A DNA stretch of 64,000 bases from Mixia osmundae IAM 14324 (taxonomy: Eukaryota; Basidiomycota; Mixiomycetes; Mixiales; Mixiaceae): the NCBI RefSeq assembly GCF_000708205.1, contig NW_014575563.1, positions 1,233,361 through 1,297,360 of the forward strand, given 5' to 3'. The position numbers and the translations under genes were made by a program. The notes beneath the pieces are model-generated. The model did no database searches. It saw only the letters and a list, made by a program, of their open reading frames with translations, and was not told where the DNA came from. Below, in pieces: positions 55,010-64,000 of the stretch (positions are counted from its first letter, which is position 1; each line of letters begins with the position of its first letter).

Positions 55010-56349
55010 ATGTCAGATGCGACCGAACGAGAAGAAGAAGGCCTGCCCGCAAGGAAGGGCAAGGCGGCATTGAAGCGTGAGCGGGGACAGCGCAGATGCT
55101 GTCAGTGCGCTGACCTCGGCGCGCAGCTATCTCGGCCTATCAGCCTCAAGAGCCCTTCATCGCCTTCCCCAGGAAAGTGTCCGCACCCAAGCGAGTGTCC
55201 AAGCATGCTATCACGCCCATCAAGACGTCCGCACGACGACGTGATGCGCCAGATCCGTCCGACTTTGCTACGCCCAAACGAAGCTCGCCGACCCGGCAGC
55301 GCACAGCTCAAGTCAGGCGCCTTCGAGCTGCTACACCGACCAGTGTCTCGCCCTTCAGACCTGTGCCTTCGACGTCCGCACTAGAACCGACGCTTGCGAG
55401 TGAGCCGCGCAAACAGCAGCGACCCCTCACTTCTCTGACAGAGTACAATGTCTCGCCAAGAGCCCAAGCAGCAGATACAAGCAGCAACTCGGGGCTCAAG
55501 AGGTCTATCAGTGCTACTGCAGCACTAGTCAGTGTTGGCAAGGATGTCAAGGAGGAAGACAAGCCATCGAAGCGCATGAGATCATTGCTCGCCACGGATC
55601 CATTCGATTCGTCGAACATTGCCGCGCCCGCACCTGCGCAAGCGCCTCTCACGCCGTCGACCTTCAAAGTTGCGAGACCCATCGTCGATATGGCAGCAAG
55701 TCTCACGCCGAGCAGTGTTGATGATCTCACCAGATCAGATGCAACGCCGCTCGAGATTGCGCTCGAAATCTGGAGCCCGCGAAAGAAGCGCAAACGCACG
55801 CAACTTTCGTCAGTCCACAACAGCCCAACGTAGGCACTGACTGACTGGCCTGTATGCAGTGGTGGACTCGGCAATTTCGCTGCACAGGCTATCGGCCGAA
55901 TGAAGAGCGAGCAGACGCTTTGGCAGCACGAGCTCACGCGGCAGCGCAAGACGAGCACAAAGGCAACGTCGAATCAGTATCGATACACCATCGTCGCAAT
56001 GCTCTCTCATCTGTCTGCTCCTACACAGCCGCAAGCAAGCATATTTCATCAGGGCTACGGACTGGGTGCAAGAGTTTCGGTTGCGCGATGCCGGCCCGCG
56101 GATGCCGCTGATTTCGTGACGGTCATCTTTTCACTGTCTGCGTATGCCAGTGCGTCATCGCAGCAAGAAGCTGTTGAGATCATGCAAGGCGACGAGCAGT
56201 ATACTTTGATCACATCAACGCGGCAGATGCGCGACCGGCTCAAGCTAGACGCCCAAGTGATAGTCTGGGACCCAGTGCACAGGTTTCTAGAAGCGGCTGA
56301 GCCCACGCTGCTCTGCTCCCGCTTTGCCACACTGCATACAGGCGAATAG
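55010..56349 (+). CDS. Unrecognised nuclear-type protein, Ser/Pro/Arg-rich with a basic NLS
   Basis: ATG 55010 'MSDATEREEEGLPARKGKAA'; intron 1 (GTGAGC...GCGCAG, about 55077-55127) joins in phase to 'ISAYQPQEPFIAFPRKVSAP'. A long disordered region follows with 'FATPKRSSPTRQ', 'LKRSISATAALVSV' and a candidate nuclear signal 'WSPRKKRKRTQ'. After an intron near 55832-55858 comes an ordered C-terminal part: 'GLGNFAAQAIGRMKSEQTLW', 'QHELTRQRKTS', 'DAADFVTVIFSLSAYA', 'QMRDRLKLDAQVIVWDPVHR', stop 56347-56349. The C-terminal fold looks conserved but I cannot name it. Convergent with the Sfr1-like gene, 62 bases apart. Start and reading frame are well supported; function is not. Confidence 0.65.
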
Positions 56350-56411
56350 TACGACGACACTGCTGTACAGGATGAGCAGTCTGTTGTTGTTGCCAATCTA
56401 GTCTGCTACTG

Positions 56412-57395
56412 CTATCCATCGTCGCTCTTGATACCATCCCAGTCTTCCTCATCCTCATTCCAGCCCAAGGCTTCGGGACTACTGCGAGCATGAACACCGG
56501 GCGTGACGGACACAGGGTGCACATACTTTATACCCATGAGCAAGCACATCTTGCCTACATGCCAAGAGGGCTTCTCCTCCTCTGCAGCAGCTTTGATGCG
56601 CTTCTCATGATCCGTCGGCTCGTCGGCTTCGAGGGTGTCAAAGTCCTCAGAGCTAGGGACTTGCTGCTCGTCATCTTCATCGTTCTGCCAAACCGTCCGG
56701 GAAGCATTGAACATGGCCCGAACTTGCTCGTGTGTCATACCTGCGGATCCAGACAGTGCGAAGCAGAGTTCTGCTGCCTGTCTGTGTATAACTTAGCCGG
56801 CGACCCCCGCAAGCGCGTATCGACCTACTGCCCGGCCCGCTGCCACTTTCGCGTCAGTCTCTTCAGCGATTTTGACGAGTTCTCTATATCGAGTGATGCT
56901 GTGCCTTGCTTGTCATATGAGGCCTCGTCTGCACGGACGATCTGGAGTGCTTGTCGCATCTTCAGAGCGCGCGTCTGTAGTTGAGCAATCTGAATGGACA
57001 ACCCGGCGGTTGTTTTGCCACTCATCGTGCCTGCGGCTGAGCCCGACGGGCTCTTGCGTGCAAGCGGAGAGCGAAAGGGCTTGCTCGTAGACCCGCTCTG
57101 AGCCGAGGAGCGCTTCACGGGCGTTGCGACACCCGTTGGAGTCGTTCGAGTCTTGAGCGGCGACTGGAAGCCCGCTCTTGCAGCTGGCGAGCTGCTGCTG
57201 ACTTGCGAAAGCCTCTTGCGGGCTCCATCGAGGTGGGCAGAACTGGCAGTACGCTTTCGAGGCTGTCGCGAGAGCGCATGAGCTCCCTAGCATGTTGCAA
57301 TCCCCTGAGCGCACTGTCTCGCTCGTGGCTGGCTCTGAGTGGATCTTGAGGAATGATCCGGACTCGTCAGCGTCTTCAGTAGGCCCCTCGCCCAT
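56412..57395 (-). CDS. SFR1: Mei5/Sfr1-like recombination accessory protein
   Basis: Proposed partner of Swi5 that assists Rad51/Dmc1 strand exchange. Support: 'GFQSPLKTRTTPTGV' and 'STSKPFRSPLARK' (SKPFxSPL is typical of Sfr1), a helical segment 'LSIQIAQLQTRALKMRQALQ', then 'SSKSLKRLTRKWQRAGQ' joined over an intron (about 56745-56820) to 'AAELCFALSGSA', echoing the fungal Mei5 pattern 'KWR.a.r.AAEe.F'. The C-terminal acidic part ('ASRTVWQNDEDDEQQV') ends 'NEDEEDWDGIKSDDG', with 'MCLLMGIKYVHPVSVTP' before it. The start is uncertain: ATG 57395 (MGEGPTEDADESG) would need an intron of only about 28 bases before 'LDGARKRLSQVSSS'. The family assignment is from motif memory only. Confidence 0.5.
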
Positions 57396-57569
57396 GCCAG
57401 CAGCCACGCTTGCCACGCTCCACGAGGTCGTCACTTTTTATCGCGTCGTCTCTCGAAATGCAGTCAGTCAGTCAACCGGTAGCCGGCGCTCGCGTCACGC
57501 CACCCACCAAGACACTCACAGTCAGCTTGCTCAGTCTCTGCTCAGGCTACGCTCTCGAGATCAGGCAAG

Positions 57570-58118
57570 ATGACGACAAACAACTACAGCATCCACATGC
57601 TCATTCCCACCTACTTGCTGGCACACTTCTTCAGCACCCCGCGATGGTCTGCAGCTCTCATGGGCCTCGACAACAACTGCAATCCTCGTCCCATGATCGC
57701 AGCCCAGAAGGCAGCCGGCAAGGTACACCTCTGGTTGTGTATGTGTGCTTGTCGGCTAATGCAAGAATGCAGTCCAAGATCACCCCGCAGCAGATCGCGT
57801 TCCTCGAGAGAGCCAGTGCAGCACATGAGAACCTCATCGGCCACTTTCCGCTCGTTGTCGCTGCCACCATACTCGGCAATATGGCTCACCTGCCTGCGCA
57901 GCGTCTCAACACGCTCGGGTTCGGTTACTTCGCCGTGCGATTGGCCTACATGTTTGCCTACAGATACATTGAACGCGGTCTGGCGTGAGTCTCTCGCCGC
58001 CTGTTCCGGATCGCGCTGACGTCATAGCAGTTCTTACGGCCGTTCCGTTCTCTGGTGGACTTCCAACATCCTCTGCCTCAGCATCATCTACCAGAGCGGT
58101 CGCAAGCTCCAACAGTGA
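57570..58118 (+). CDS. MAPEG-family membrane protein
   Basis: Membrane-associated eicosanoid/glutathione-metabolism-type protein; in fungi most members are uncharacterised. ATG 57570 'MTTNNYSIHMLIPTYLLAHF', then 'LDNNCNPRPMIAAQKAAGK', intron, 'TPQQIAFLERASAAHENLIG' (the family's R..AAH.N motif), 'FPLVVAATILGNMAHLPAQR', 'LGFGYFAVRLAYMFAYRYIE', intron, 'VLWWTSNILCLSIIYQSGRK', stop 58116-58118. Four hydrophobic helices, about 150 residues, as expected. In most members the AHxN motif is followed by Glu at the third position after Asn (NxxE); here it reads N-L-I-G, so that Glu is missing. Its stop is 29 bases from the convergent TLC gene. Confidence 0.85.
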
Positions 58119-58147
58119 GACACGTTGTACATATGAATCGACAACAT

Positions 58148-59391
58148 CTAAAAGACTGCTGTGCTGATCGAGCGACCAAAGCCTGAGCTCGCCCGCTGTA
58201 AATTGGCGACGCCCGTGCGCATTCGACCGGGCGGTAGGATGAAGCGTCGCTGGTCTTGCGAAGCCGACCTGGGCTGCATGGTCGGTCGATCGGCTCGTAT
58301 GCTGAACGCGCTCGTATTGGCAGCCGCTGCCGCCGCGAAGCTACGTCTGATCTGCTTGATCGAATCTGCCGCCTGGGTCGTTCTAGGACCAAGCGAGTTG
58401 GTGATATCGACTAGGATGGGACCCGATTTGCGCCTGAGCAGCTTGACGGCCTGGGCAATACGTAACGGCTTGGTATCACTCATGTGTACAGAGACAGGCG
58501 TCGGAACTTCGAGTGCCTTTGCTTCGTCCTTCTCTGCACTGGGCGTCGTCGCTGCGGAGACAGATGTCGATGCTGTCTGGCGAGCGCGTCGCCTGATCCC
58601 TCTGACAGAAGCAGTGAACCACCAGATGTGCAGCGGTACTGCGCCCGAGAGACACAATGCAGGTACGAGGGTCTTGATACCGGTATGTGTTCCGTGCGTC
58701 TGACCATATTGTGTCGCATAGGAAGCGATCAAAACGCCGTGGAAGAGCAGCCGAGTAGCGAAGAAGACGGCAGCGAAAGCGATGTCGTTTCGCACAGCTG
58801 GCCAGATGGTCGATGCACCGAGGATGCAAGTGGGCAGCTCCATGAAGCTGCCCAGGGCGAAGATGTGTGACCAGCCGAGCGGGGAGATATAGGCGATGAG
58901 CGCCATGTAGGCACCGTGATGGATCCACCCCGTCACGAGCGAGAAACAGGGCCGATAGAAGATCATGCCGAGTACGCAATCACTGCGACGCAGCAGTCAG
59001 CCTGAGCCCAACGAGACGAGTACAGTGCCTACGTGGTCAGATAAGCCGAGAAAAACGTGGTCAGTGTGTCACTGAGCGCAGCGCGTCGATGGACTCTAGC
59101 AACATCGAAACCACTCGCTAGCCAGTCCCTTACGTACACGAGACTGACCGCCGTCGTTATCGCCGCGGCGAGGGTAGTGATGATCCAGGAACGCTTGCGC
59201 ATCTTCATCTTGCGCTCCTGTCTCGCTGCAGCAGGTGCGAAGGAGTGCTCGATCTCATAGACGTTCCAGCCGGCCAGACGAGTGCAGATGAAGTACGACG
59301 ATGTGAAGAATGCACACGACGCCGAGTAGGTCGCCAGTGTTGACTGCGAGGGCAACACGGCGAGAAGTGGCGATAGCGCTGGGCTCACCAT
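58148..59391 (-). CDS. TLC-domain (TRAM-LAG1-CLN8) membrane protein
   Basis: Multi-pass membrane protein of the TLC family (TMEM56/CLN8-like); a lipid role is suspected for the family. ATG 59391 'MVSPALSPLLAVLPSQSTLA', 'SCAFFTSSYFICTRLAGWNV', then 'SWIITTLAAAITTAVSLVYV'. After an intron near 58960-59040 come 'MIFYRPCFSLVTGWIHHGAY', 'MALIAYISPLGWSHIFALGS', 'FMELPTCILGASTIWPAVRN', 'AAVFFATRLLFHGVLIASYA' and 'LVPALCLSGAVPLHIWWFTA'. 'IHHGAYM' and 'FMELPT' are TLC landmarks (H-H and E). The C-terminal 130 residues are polar and Ser/Arg-rich, ending 'GFGRSISTAVF'. It lacks the full Lag1 motif of ceramide synthases, so ceramide synthase is unlikely. Confidence 0.82.
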
Positions 59392-59656
59392 TCCTGTGTA
59401 GCTCTCGAGGTCTTCGGAGCTCTTTGTCGCGTGTCCGTTGACCGCTCCTGCTTCTCAGTCACCTCTATGAACGGTGGCGAGCTGCTGAACTCAGTGCAGC
59501 GGCGTCACAAGGGCCATCTCATTTGCTGCACGTTCTCAATTTCGCGTCAACTTTGATATCACGCTAATCAAGATCAGCAAGCTCAGCGCTCCGCTGATTC
59601 GCCGCCACCTCCGCACTCTTCGGCTTCTGACCGGCACGTCCAAACTCTTGAGCGAA

Positions 59657-60601
59657 ATGTCTGATGGTGACAAGGCTGTCGGCTTCGAGAACTTGCCGCT
59701 ACCCGTCTCATGGCATCAGAGGGACCTGGTACTCTATGCCGCGAGCATAGGCCACAAAGCGGACGAGCTTGACAAGGTTTACGAGTTGGCGAAAGGTTGG
59801 CAACCCTTTCCGACGTATCCGCTCGTTCTGTCCCTCAAGGGAGCGACTTCGAGCATCAGCAATTTCGCAAAGATCAAAGACTTCGGCAAGCCCGTCGACG
59901 GTCTGCCCGCGCTGGACCCAAACAAGGTCGTTCACGCCGAGCAAACGATTGAAGTCCTCAAGGCCATCCCTCTCGAGGCGACAGGCTGGAAGCTCAACAG
60001 GCGGACAGTAGGCTTGCACGAGAAAGGCGGAAAGGGGCTCCTGCTTCAGAACGAGGCGACGCTCGTGGATGAGTCGGGCCAAGTGTACACTCGGATGATC
60101 TCGACAAGCTACCATTTTGGCAAGTTCGATGCATTGAAGGGATATAGCAAGTCCATCGTGCCCGAAGGTACGCTCAAACCCGCCGGCAAACCGCCAACGC
60201 GCGATCCCGACTTTGTGCAATCAGATCCGACATCAGCAGAGCAGGCGATCCTGTACCGTTTGAGCGGCGACTACAATCCACTCCATATTGATCCACAGAT
60301 CGGACAGCGGCTCGGCTTCGGCGGCGTGATCCTGCACGGCCTGTGCTCGTATGGCTTTGCGGCTCGCGCGCTGGTCAACCGAGTTGCAAAGGGCGACAGC
60401 ACTCGCTTCAAGAAGATGGCTGCTCGGTTTACGTCGCCCGTCAAGCCTGGGGATACCCTCGAGACGCTCATCTGGACCGAGAAAGCGCAAGACGGCAGTG
60501 GCGATATCTCTGTCGGCTTCGTGCAACGCATCAAAGAGAATGGCAAGCTGTCATTGGGAGGCGGTGTCGCTCTATTCTCAGGCGCAGGCCAGAAACTGTA
60601 G
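59657..60601 (+). CDS. MaoC-like (R)-enoyl-CoA hydratase, single exon
   Basis: Hydratase-2 of the double hot-dog type, as in the C-terminal half of peroxisomal multifunctional enzyme 2. ATG 59657 'MSDGDKAVGFENLPLPVSWH'. N-terminal half 'RDLVLYAASIGHKADELDKV', 'FPTYPLVLSLKGATSSISNF', 'VVHAEQTIEVLKAIP'. The catalytic half carries 'YRLSGDYNPLHIDPQIGQRL' and 'GFGGVILHGLCSYGFAARAL' with the hydratase-2 Asp-Asn...His set. The C-terminal 'AGQKL' ends in KL but is not a canonical SKL-type peroxisomal signal, so location is open. No intron, unusual among neighbours. About 314 residues, a stand-alone hydratase. Its stop is 16 bases from the convergent S2P gene. Confidence 0.92.
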   Translation: MSDGDKAVGFENLPLPVSWHQRDLVLYAASIGHKADELDKVYELAKGWQPFPTYPLVLSLKGATSSISNFAKIKDFGKPVDGLPALDPNKVVHAEQTIEVLKAIPLEATGWKLNRRTVGLHEKGGKGLLLQNEATLVDESGQVYTRMISTSYHFGKFDALKGYSKSIVPEGTLKPAGKPPTRDPDFVQSDPTSAEQAILYRLSGDYNPLHIDPQIGQRLGFGGVILHGLCSYGFAARALVNRVAKGDSTRFKKMAARFTSPVKPGDTLETLIWTEKAQDGSGDISVGFVQRIKENGKLSLGGGVALFSGAGQKL

Positions 60602-60617
60602 TAAGTTATGAACCCAT

Positions 60618-62129
60618 TCACGATACTCGAGTGCGTAGCGAGAGTGCCAGACTGCCAGCGAGTGCATACGTCAGCATCGGCAAGGTTGCGCGCAGGAGGA
60701 TGCGATCGATTTGTCGTCGAGCTCGCCAGAGAATAGTCGAGCAGCGGGAGATGATGCCCCCTGGTAAGAATTGATGCGATTCCTCGAGCCAGAGCCAGCT
60801 GGTCTTGAGTATCTCTGCGCCGTCCAGACGATTGATAGTCAGCAAGTTGAGAAATGCCATAGATAGCGAGACACTGTTCAGCTGGCTGTTCACAGGATTC
60901 AGCATTCAATATCGCAAGGCATGTTGAACTGACCCGATGAAGTCCTCGAGAGCGCCAGGCAAAGCAGACGGAACAAGCCATCGCGCCCACGTGCGTCGCT
61001 GCAGTCGTCCGACGCGCACAGTATCGTACAAGCGCGCGCGATCGCCCTGATACAGCGTTGTCTGACGTTCGCCATCGACCGAGCTGAGATACGTGACACG
61101 CGTAAGATTGGACGATGGTGCTGCAGCAATGCAAAGCAAGGCCTCATCGTTGACGGAAACGCAGTCAGACTGCTCGAGACATCGACCGGGCGTAGTGCGA
61201 TCGAGCGTAGCGACGTGCAAGTCAAGCCAGTACTGAGGCAGCATGCAGGCTTGCCTCTGATCGTCGAGTGAGTCAAGGCAGACCTCTCCGCCCGGCTGAG
61301 CGACTTGACAGCAAGTAGAGTCTGCAAGATCCCATTCACGTGCTGGGAAGCACCTTCCCATGCTCTCGTACACTGTCGGGCCATCGAGCAAGAACCTGCG
61401 CCAGTGATTTCGGCCAGAGAGATGCGATCCATGAAGCTCGAGATCATCGAGATGGGTCAGAACCGAGTCTACCGTGATGATGGAAGCAAGCGGCGTGCTC
61501 GTAGAGATGGACTGCAAGACGATGCCAGTACTGCCCGCATCTTGCCAAAAAGTATGCTCTTCCAGCCAGCCCAACGCGTCGAGACCGTGTCGGGCACTGA
61601 GCAATGCAAGTAGGAGGCACAGCAACAGATTGTGTACGATGCCAGCGCACAGTATTCTGAGCTTCGAGATTGGCGGCGCGAGCGAGAGCTGCTGTGAGGG
61701 TAAAGCGACGTAGAATGCCGGCAGCAAGCCGTAGAAGCGTACGCCGGCTTTCTCTGGGGTGATACGCTCCAGGCGAGCCGCAGTGGCGTGTCCAAGCTCA
61801 TGCACGACACCGCTGATCGCCAAGCAGATCAGCAAGACCGGTAGACTCCATATGGATGCATTGACTCCTGGCAAGATGGGCTCAAGCAAAGGCGCACTGC
61901 TCGTCGCCGGTGCGCGAGGAATGCTATCTCGCTTGCCGAGGCGCGATGGCGCGGAGGGCTCTGACACGCTGTTGAGGAAATGTAGTGCAAGCCATGTGAC
62001 GTTGAGAGCGGCGCCGACGACGATGCAGAAGCAGATGGGCAAAGCAACGAGACAGACTGGAACTCCAAACACGTAGACCGGTCTAAGCAGCTTTCCACGA
62101 CTTGCTAGACTGTCTAGAACTGCTTGCAT
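60618..62129 (-). CDS. Site-2 protease-like intramembrane metalloprotease (M50)
   Basis: Membrane zinc protease; in fungi the S2P homologue (Stp1 in Cryptococcus) cuts SREBP for sterol/hypoxia response. ATG 62129 'MQAVLDSLASRGKLLRPVYV', hydrophobic segments, then the zinc motif 'VVHELGHATAARLERITPE' (HExxH) and 'LRILCAGIVHNLLLCLLLAL'. A long luminal-type segment with many cysteines (about 61320-61140) follows. After an intron at about 60903-60946, the second zinc motif 'NLLTINRLDGAEIL' (LDG Asp) is followed by hydrophobic helices and the stop at 60618. About 490 residues, two exons. Both active-site motifs are intact. A role in SREBP processing is inference, since no SREBP gene is in the window. 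Confidence 0.9.
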
Positions 62130-62552
62130 ACGGTGTTTTGGGTCAGCTGATGATGTCTTGGAAGGTCATGGTGGCGCGTGCTTGATCATCGTCTGAGCCC
62201 TGGCTGCCGCGACATGCAGCCCCCAAAAAAAGATGAAACGCAACGTTGCGCGTACCGAGGGCGCATCAAATTGCCTTTTGAAGACATTGACCTTCCTCAA
62301 AGCGAGGTCAATGCGGGGTACATGCTCGAGCTATTTGCCTAGCCTGTCAGCTCAGGCCTCATGTCCATATTCTCGGGCAAACAATGTCCGGTCTCAGCTT
62401 TGCTCGTGCCGATCTGCACCAACAGCAAAGCGCGGCAACCTTAAGATGGTGTCAGAAGTCGTAGCCTCATCTGCTTTGTCTGCCGAGATGCATAAGAAGC
62501 CGGCCTTCCTTCTCCTCGAGCACCTTTTGCCTCTCGACCAGCCAGTGAAGAC
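62130..62552. other. Divergent intergenic region S2P / secreted protein
   Basis: About 420 bases. A + frame at 62233-62556 is Cys/Arg/Ser-rich and not convincing. It must hold both promoters. No RNA gene or repeat seen. Confidence 0.45.
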
Positions 62553-63238
62553 ATGATGAAGACTGCAGTTCTCGCCTTTGCTGCTCTTGCCGGCCTCGCG
62601 TCTGCTGCTGCAAGTCGGAAGCACTCTCACACATGACTGCGCTGATGTTGCCTGCTGCGTACAGCCAGCACCTGCAGCATCCAAGTCACTTGCTGCGCCC
62701 AACTCAAAGAGCGGTGTCGCGGCCCTCATCGGCCAATTGAAACTCATCGACAACATCACTGTCACCATCCCGGTCGACACTGCACCAACAGACAACCTCG
62801 TCGAAGCTTCCTTCTTCGTCACGAACGGCCTCCCCAACCTTGGACTGTACGCAGAGACGATCCAATTCAACTCCCTGCGAGTTTCAGCGTCTGTAAACAA
62901 GACCGTCTATGCTAGCTTCTCCTACACTTTCAAGCCGCCCCTCCAAGTCCCAGGCGGCAAGACAGTCAGCTCCCCTACCATCCCCAACGTGCTTTTGACC
63001 CAGGGTCAGTCCCATTATCTCCCTCGAGCAACGCAGCTGACTGTTAATCTGATCAGGCTTCGATAACTCCCTTGCGCTGCTAGACGCATTCGGCGGTCCC
63101 CAGGGCTACCTCGATCTTGCTACAACGGCCAGCCTGACTGTCAAGTCTTCACTGCTGTTCGGTATCATCCAGGCACCTATTACCGTCACTCTGCCATACA
63201 ACCAGAAGAACGTCACGACATTCTTCAACTTCGAGTAA
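62553..63238 (+). CDS. Small secreted protein of unknown family
   Basis: ATG 62553 or the adjacent 62556 starts a clear signal peptide, 'MMKTAVLAFAALAGLASAA'. An intron (about 62622-62668, GTCGGA...CAG) joins to 'PAASKSLAAPNSKSGVAALI', then 'LKLIDNITVTIPVDTAPTDN', 'LVEASFFVTNGLPNLGLYAE', 'VSASVNKTVYASFSYTFKPP'. A second intron near 63006-63056 is removed before 'FDNSLALLDAFGGPQGYLDL' and 'FGIIQAPITVTLPYNQKNVT', stop 63236-63238. About 190 residues, almost no cysteine in the mature part, with sequons NIT, NKT and NVT. The alternating pattern suggests a beta-rich extracellular domain. No GPI-type hydrophobic tail. No family recognised. Confidence 0.75.
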
Positions 63239-63570
63239 CGGAACCGGACTTGTACATCGTCTAAAATGGGCTTCAGAGACACGCCATGTAATATTGCACG
63301 TCTAGGTGATAATATTGATATGATCGTCATAGAATAGTAGAGCAGAGAGTGAGTAAAAGGTCTTGGAGAGCTTGGCAACGGTGTCTTGCATGATGTCCAC
63401 GTCGACTAGCCACGTCATCAGATACGTGTCATTTACGTCACCAGCCTCGCTACACCCACCCGTCGACCTGCGGATCTTCGGCTTCGCTCGTGCGACACCA
63501 CCGGACACGCCACCAAGCAGGACAGCGGCACAGTGCAATAGATTGCTGACACGGACCTGAAGAAGCGGAG
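63239..63570. other. Intergenic gap, secreted protein / last gene
   Basis: About 330 bases. AT-rich stretch at about 63305-63350 fits a 3' UTR. No gene or RNA feature seen; open frames here are short. Confidence 0.45.
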
Positions 63571-64000
63571 ATGGCCGACGAGCACGAGGCAGTGCCAAGC
63601 CAGCACTACTCCGACAAGCATAAGATCCCTTCTATCGCACAGTAAGCCCGGTTCGCTCGCGCGATGCAGCCGAGACTGATCATGCGCAAATAGATGGAAG
63701 GAGAAGAAGGCGCGAGATGAGGAGCAGTCCCGCCAGGAATTAGCTCAGGCTGATGCTGACCGGGCGCAAGAGGCACAAGAGCGAGCACCCGAGCGAGCTG
63801 ACGAGATCAAGAAGTCGGGCGGTGGTGCAGAGGAGAAGAAGAAAATGATGGAGCAGATGCAGCCCAAACACGATAAACCCACCGACAGAGTCTCGAAGCA
63901 AGGCGAACGAACTGTCCATGATCCCGTCACAGGCGTCGATGTCATCGTCAAAGATGCAGAGTTTGAGGACTACAAAAAGGCAGCAGGAGGCAAGGCGATG
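63571..64000 (+). CDS. 5' part of an unrecognised gene running off the right edge
   Basis: ATG 63571 'MADEHEAVPSQHYSDKHKIP', then 'SIAQ' with an intron at about 63642-63692 (GTAAGC...ATAG) joining in phase to 'WKEKKARDEEQSRQELAQAD'. The next part is strongly charged and predicted helical ('RAQEAQERAPERADEIKK'), then 'DRVSKQGERTVHDPVTGVDV' and 'IVKDAEFEDYKKAAGGKAM' at the edge. The 'DPVTGvdViv.Da' segment looks like a conserved fungal motif but I cannot name the family. The rest of the gene lies beyond 64000. Confidence 0.6.

Noticed and set aside
1-64000. Transposable elements, virus-like elements, rRNA, CRISPR or secondary-metabolite clusters
   Set aside because: No reverse transcriptase, integrase or transposase motifs, no terminal repeats, no rRNA-like sequence and no PKS/NRPS/terpene core genes were seen; the gene set is housekeeping.

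Overview
The window is a gene-dense stretch of a fungal nuclear genome. Almost every gene is split by short introns, mostly about 40-100 bases long, with GT...AG ends and CTGAC/CTAAC-like branch sites. I count 36 protein genes in 64 kb on alternating strands, with intergenic gaps often under 150 bases. There are no recognisable transposons, rRNA or tRNA genes, CRISPR arrays or bacterial-type operons. A single fused animal-type ATP-citrate lyase gene (most filamentous ascomycetes have split subunits, and budding yeast has none), a site-2 protease, an otubain, a pol X enzyme with a BRCT domain and very short introns together point to a basidiomycete, perhaps a small-genome Pucciniomycotina yeast-like fungus. 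That placement is an inference.

Layout. 1-11.5 kb: an amino-acid/GABA-type permease (cut by the left edge), ribosomal protein uL4 (RPL4), the exosome cofactor helicase SKI2, glutaryl-CoA dehydrogenase, an unrecognised gene, and the U5 snRNP WD40 protein SNRNP40. 11.5-19 kb: a small unrecognised gene, a very acidic nuclear-type protein, the TRAPP subunit BET3, the splicing factor BUD31 and the kinetochore protein NDC80. 19-31 kb: a long coiled-coil, tail-anchored protein with a CC1-box-like motif, LSB5 (VHS-GAT), the AAA ATPase RIX7 and ATP-citrate lyase. 32-44 kb: thioredoxin reductase, a secreted copper-protein-like X325/BIM1 relative, nicotinamide riboside kinase, otubain, a BAR-SH3 protein, a short-chain dehydrogenase, an F-box-like protein and RGP1. 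44-52 kb: RFC1, a Yap1/Pap1-type bZIP factor and a lambda-type DNA polymerase. 52-64 kb: a multi-pass membrane protein, two unrecognised genes, a Mei5/Sfr1-like recombination factor, a MAPEG protein, a TLC-domain protein, a MaoC hydratase, a site-2 protease, a secreted protein and the start of another gene at the right edge.

The genes are mostly housekeeping and unrelated, so this is a core chromosomal region. Some themes recur. Redox: the AP-1-like factor and the thioredoxin reductase that is a classical target of this factor class. DNA replication and repair: RFC1, pol X and Sfr1-like. Splicing: SNRNP40 and BUD31. Vesicle traffic: BET3, LSB5, RGP1 and BAR-SH3. Acetyl-CoA and acyl-CoA metabolism: ACL, GCDH and MaoC.

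The points most worth a second look are three well-supported GC-AG introns (one in BUD31, itself a spliceosome protein), the coiled-coil protein with a possible dynein-adaptor motif and a C-terminal membrane anchor, an AP-1 factor with only three cysteines, all C-terminal, and extremely tight convergent gene pairs, one with stop codons 3 bases apart. I found no clearly novel multi-gene system. The novelty candidates are single unrecognised genes. Exon borders were read by eye, so CDS spans are outer limits including introns.
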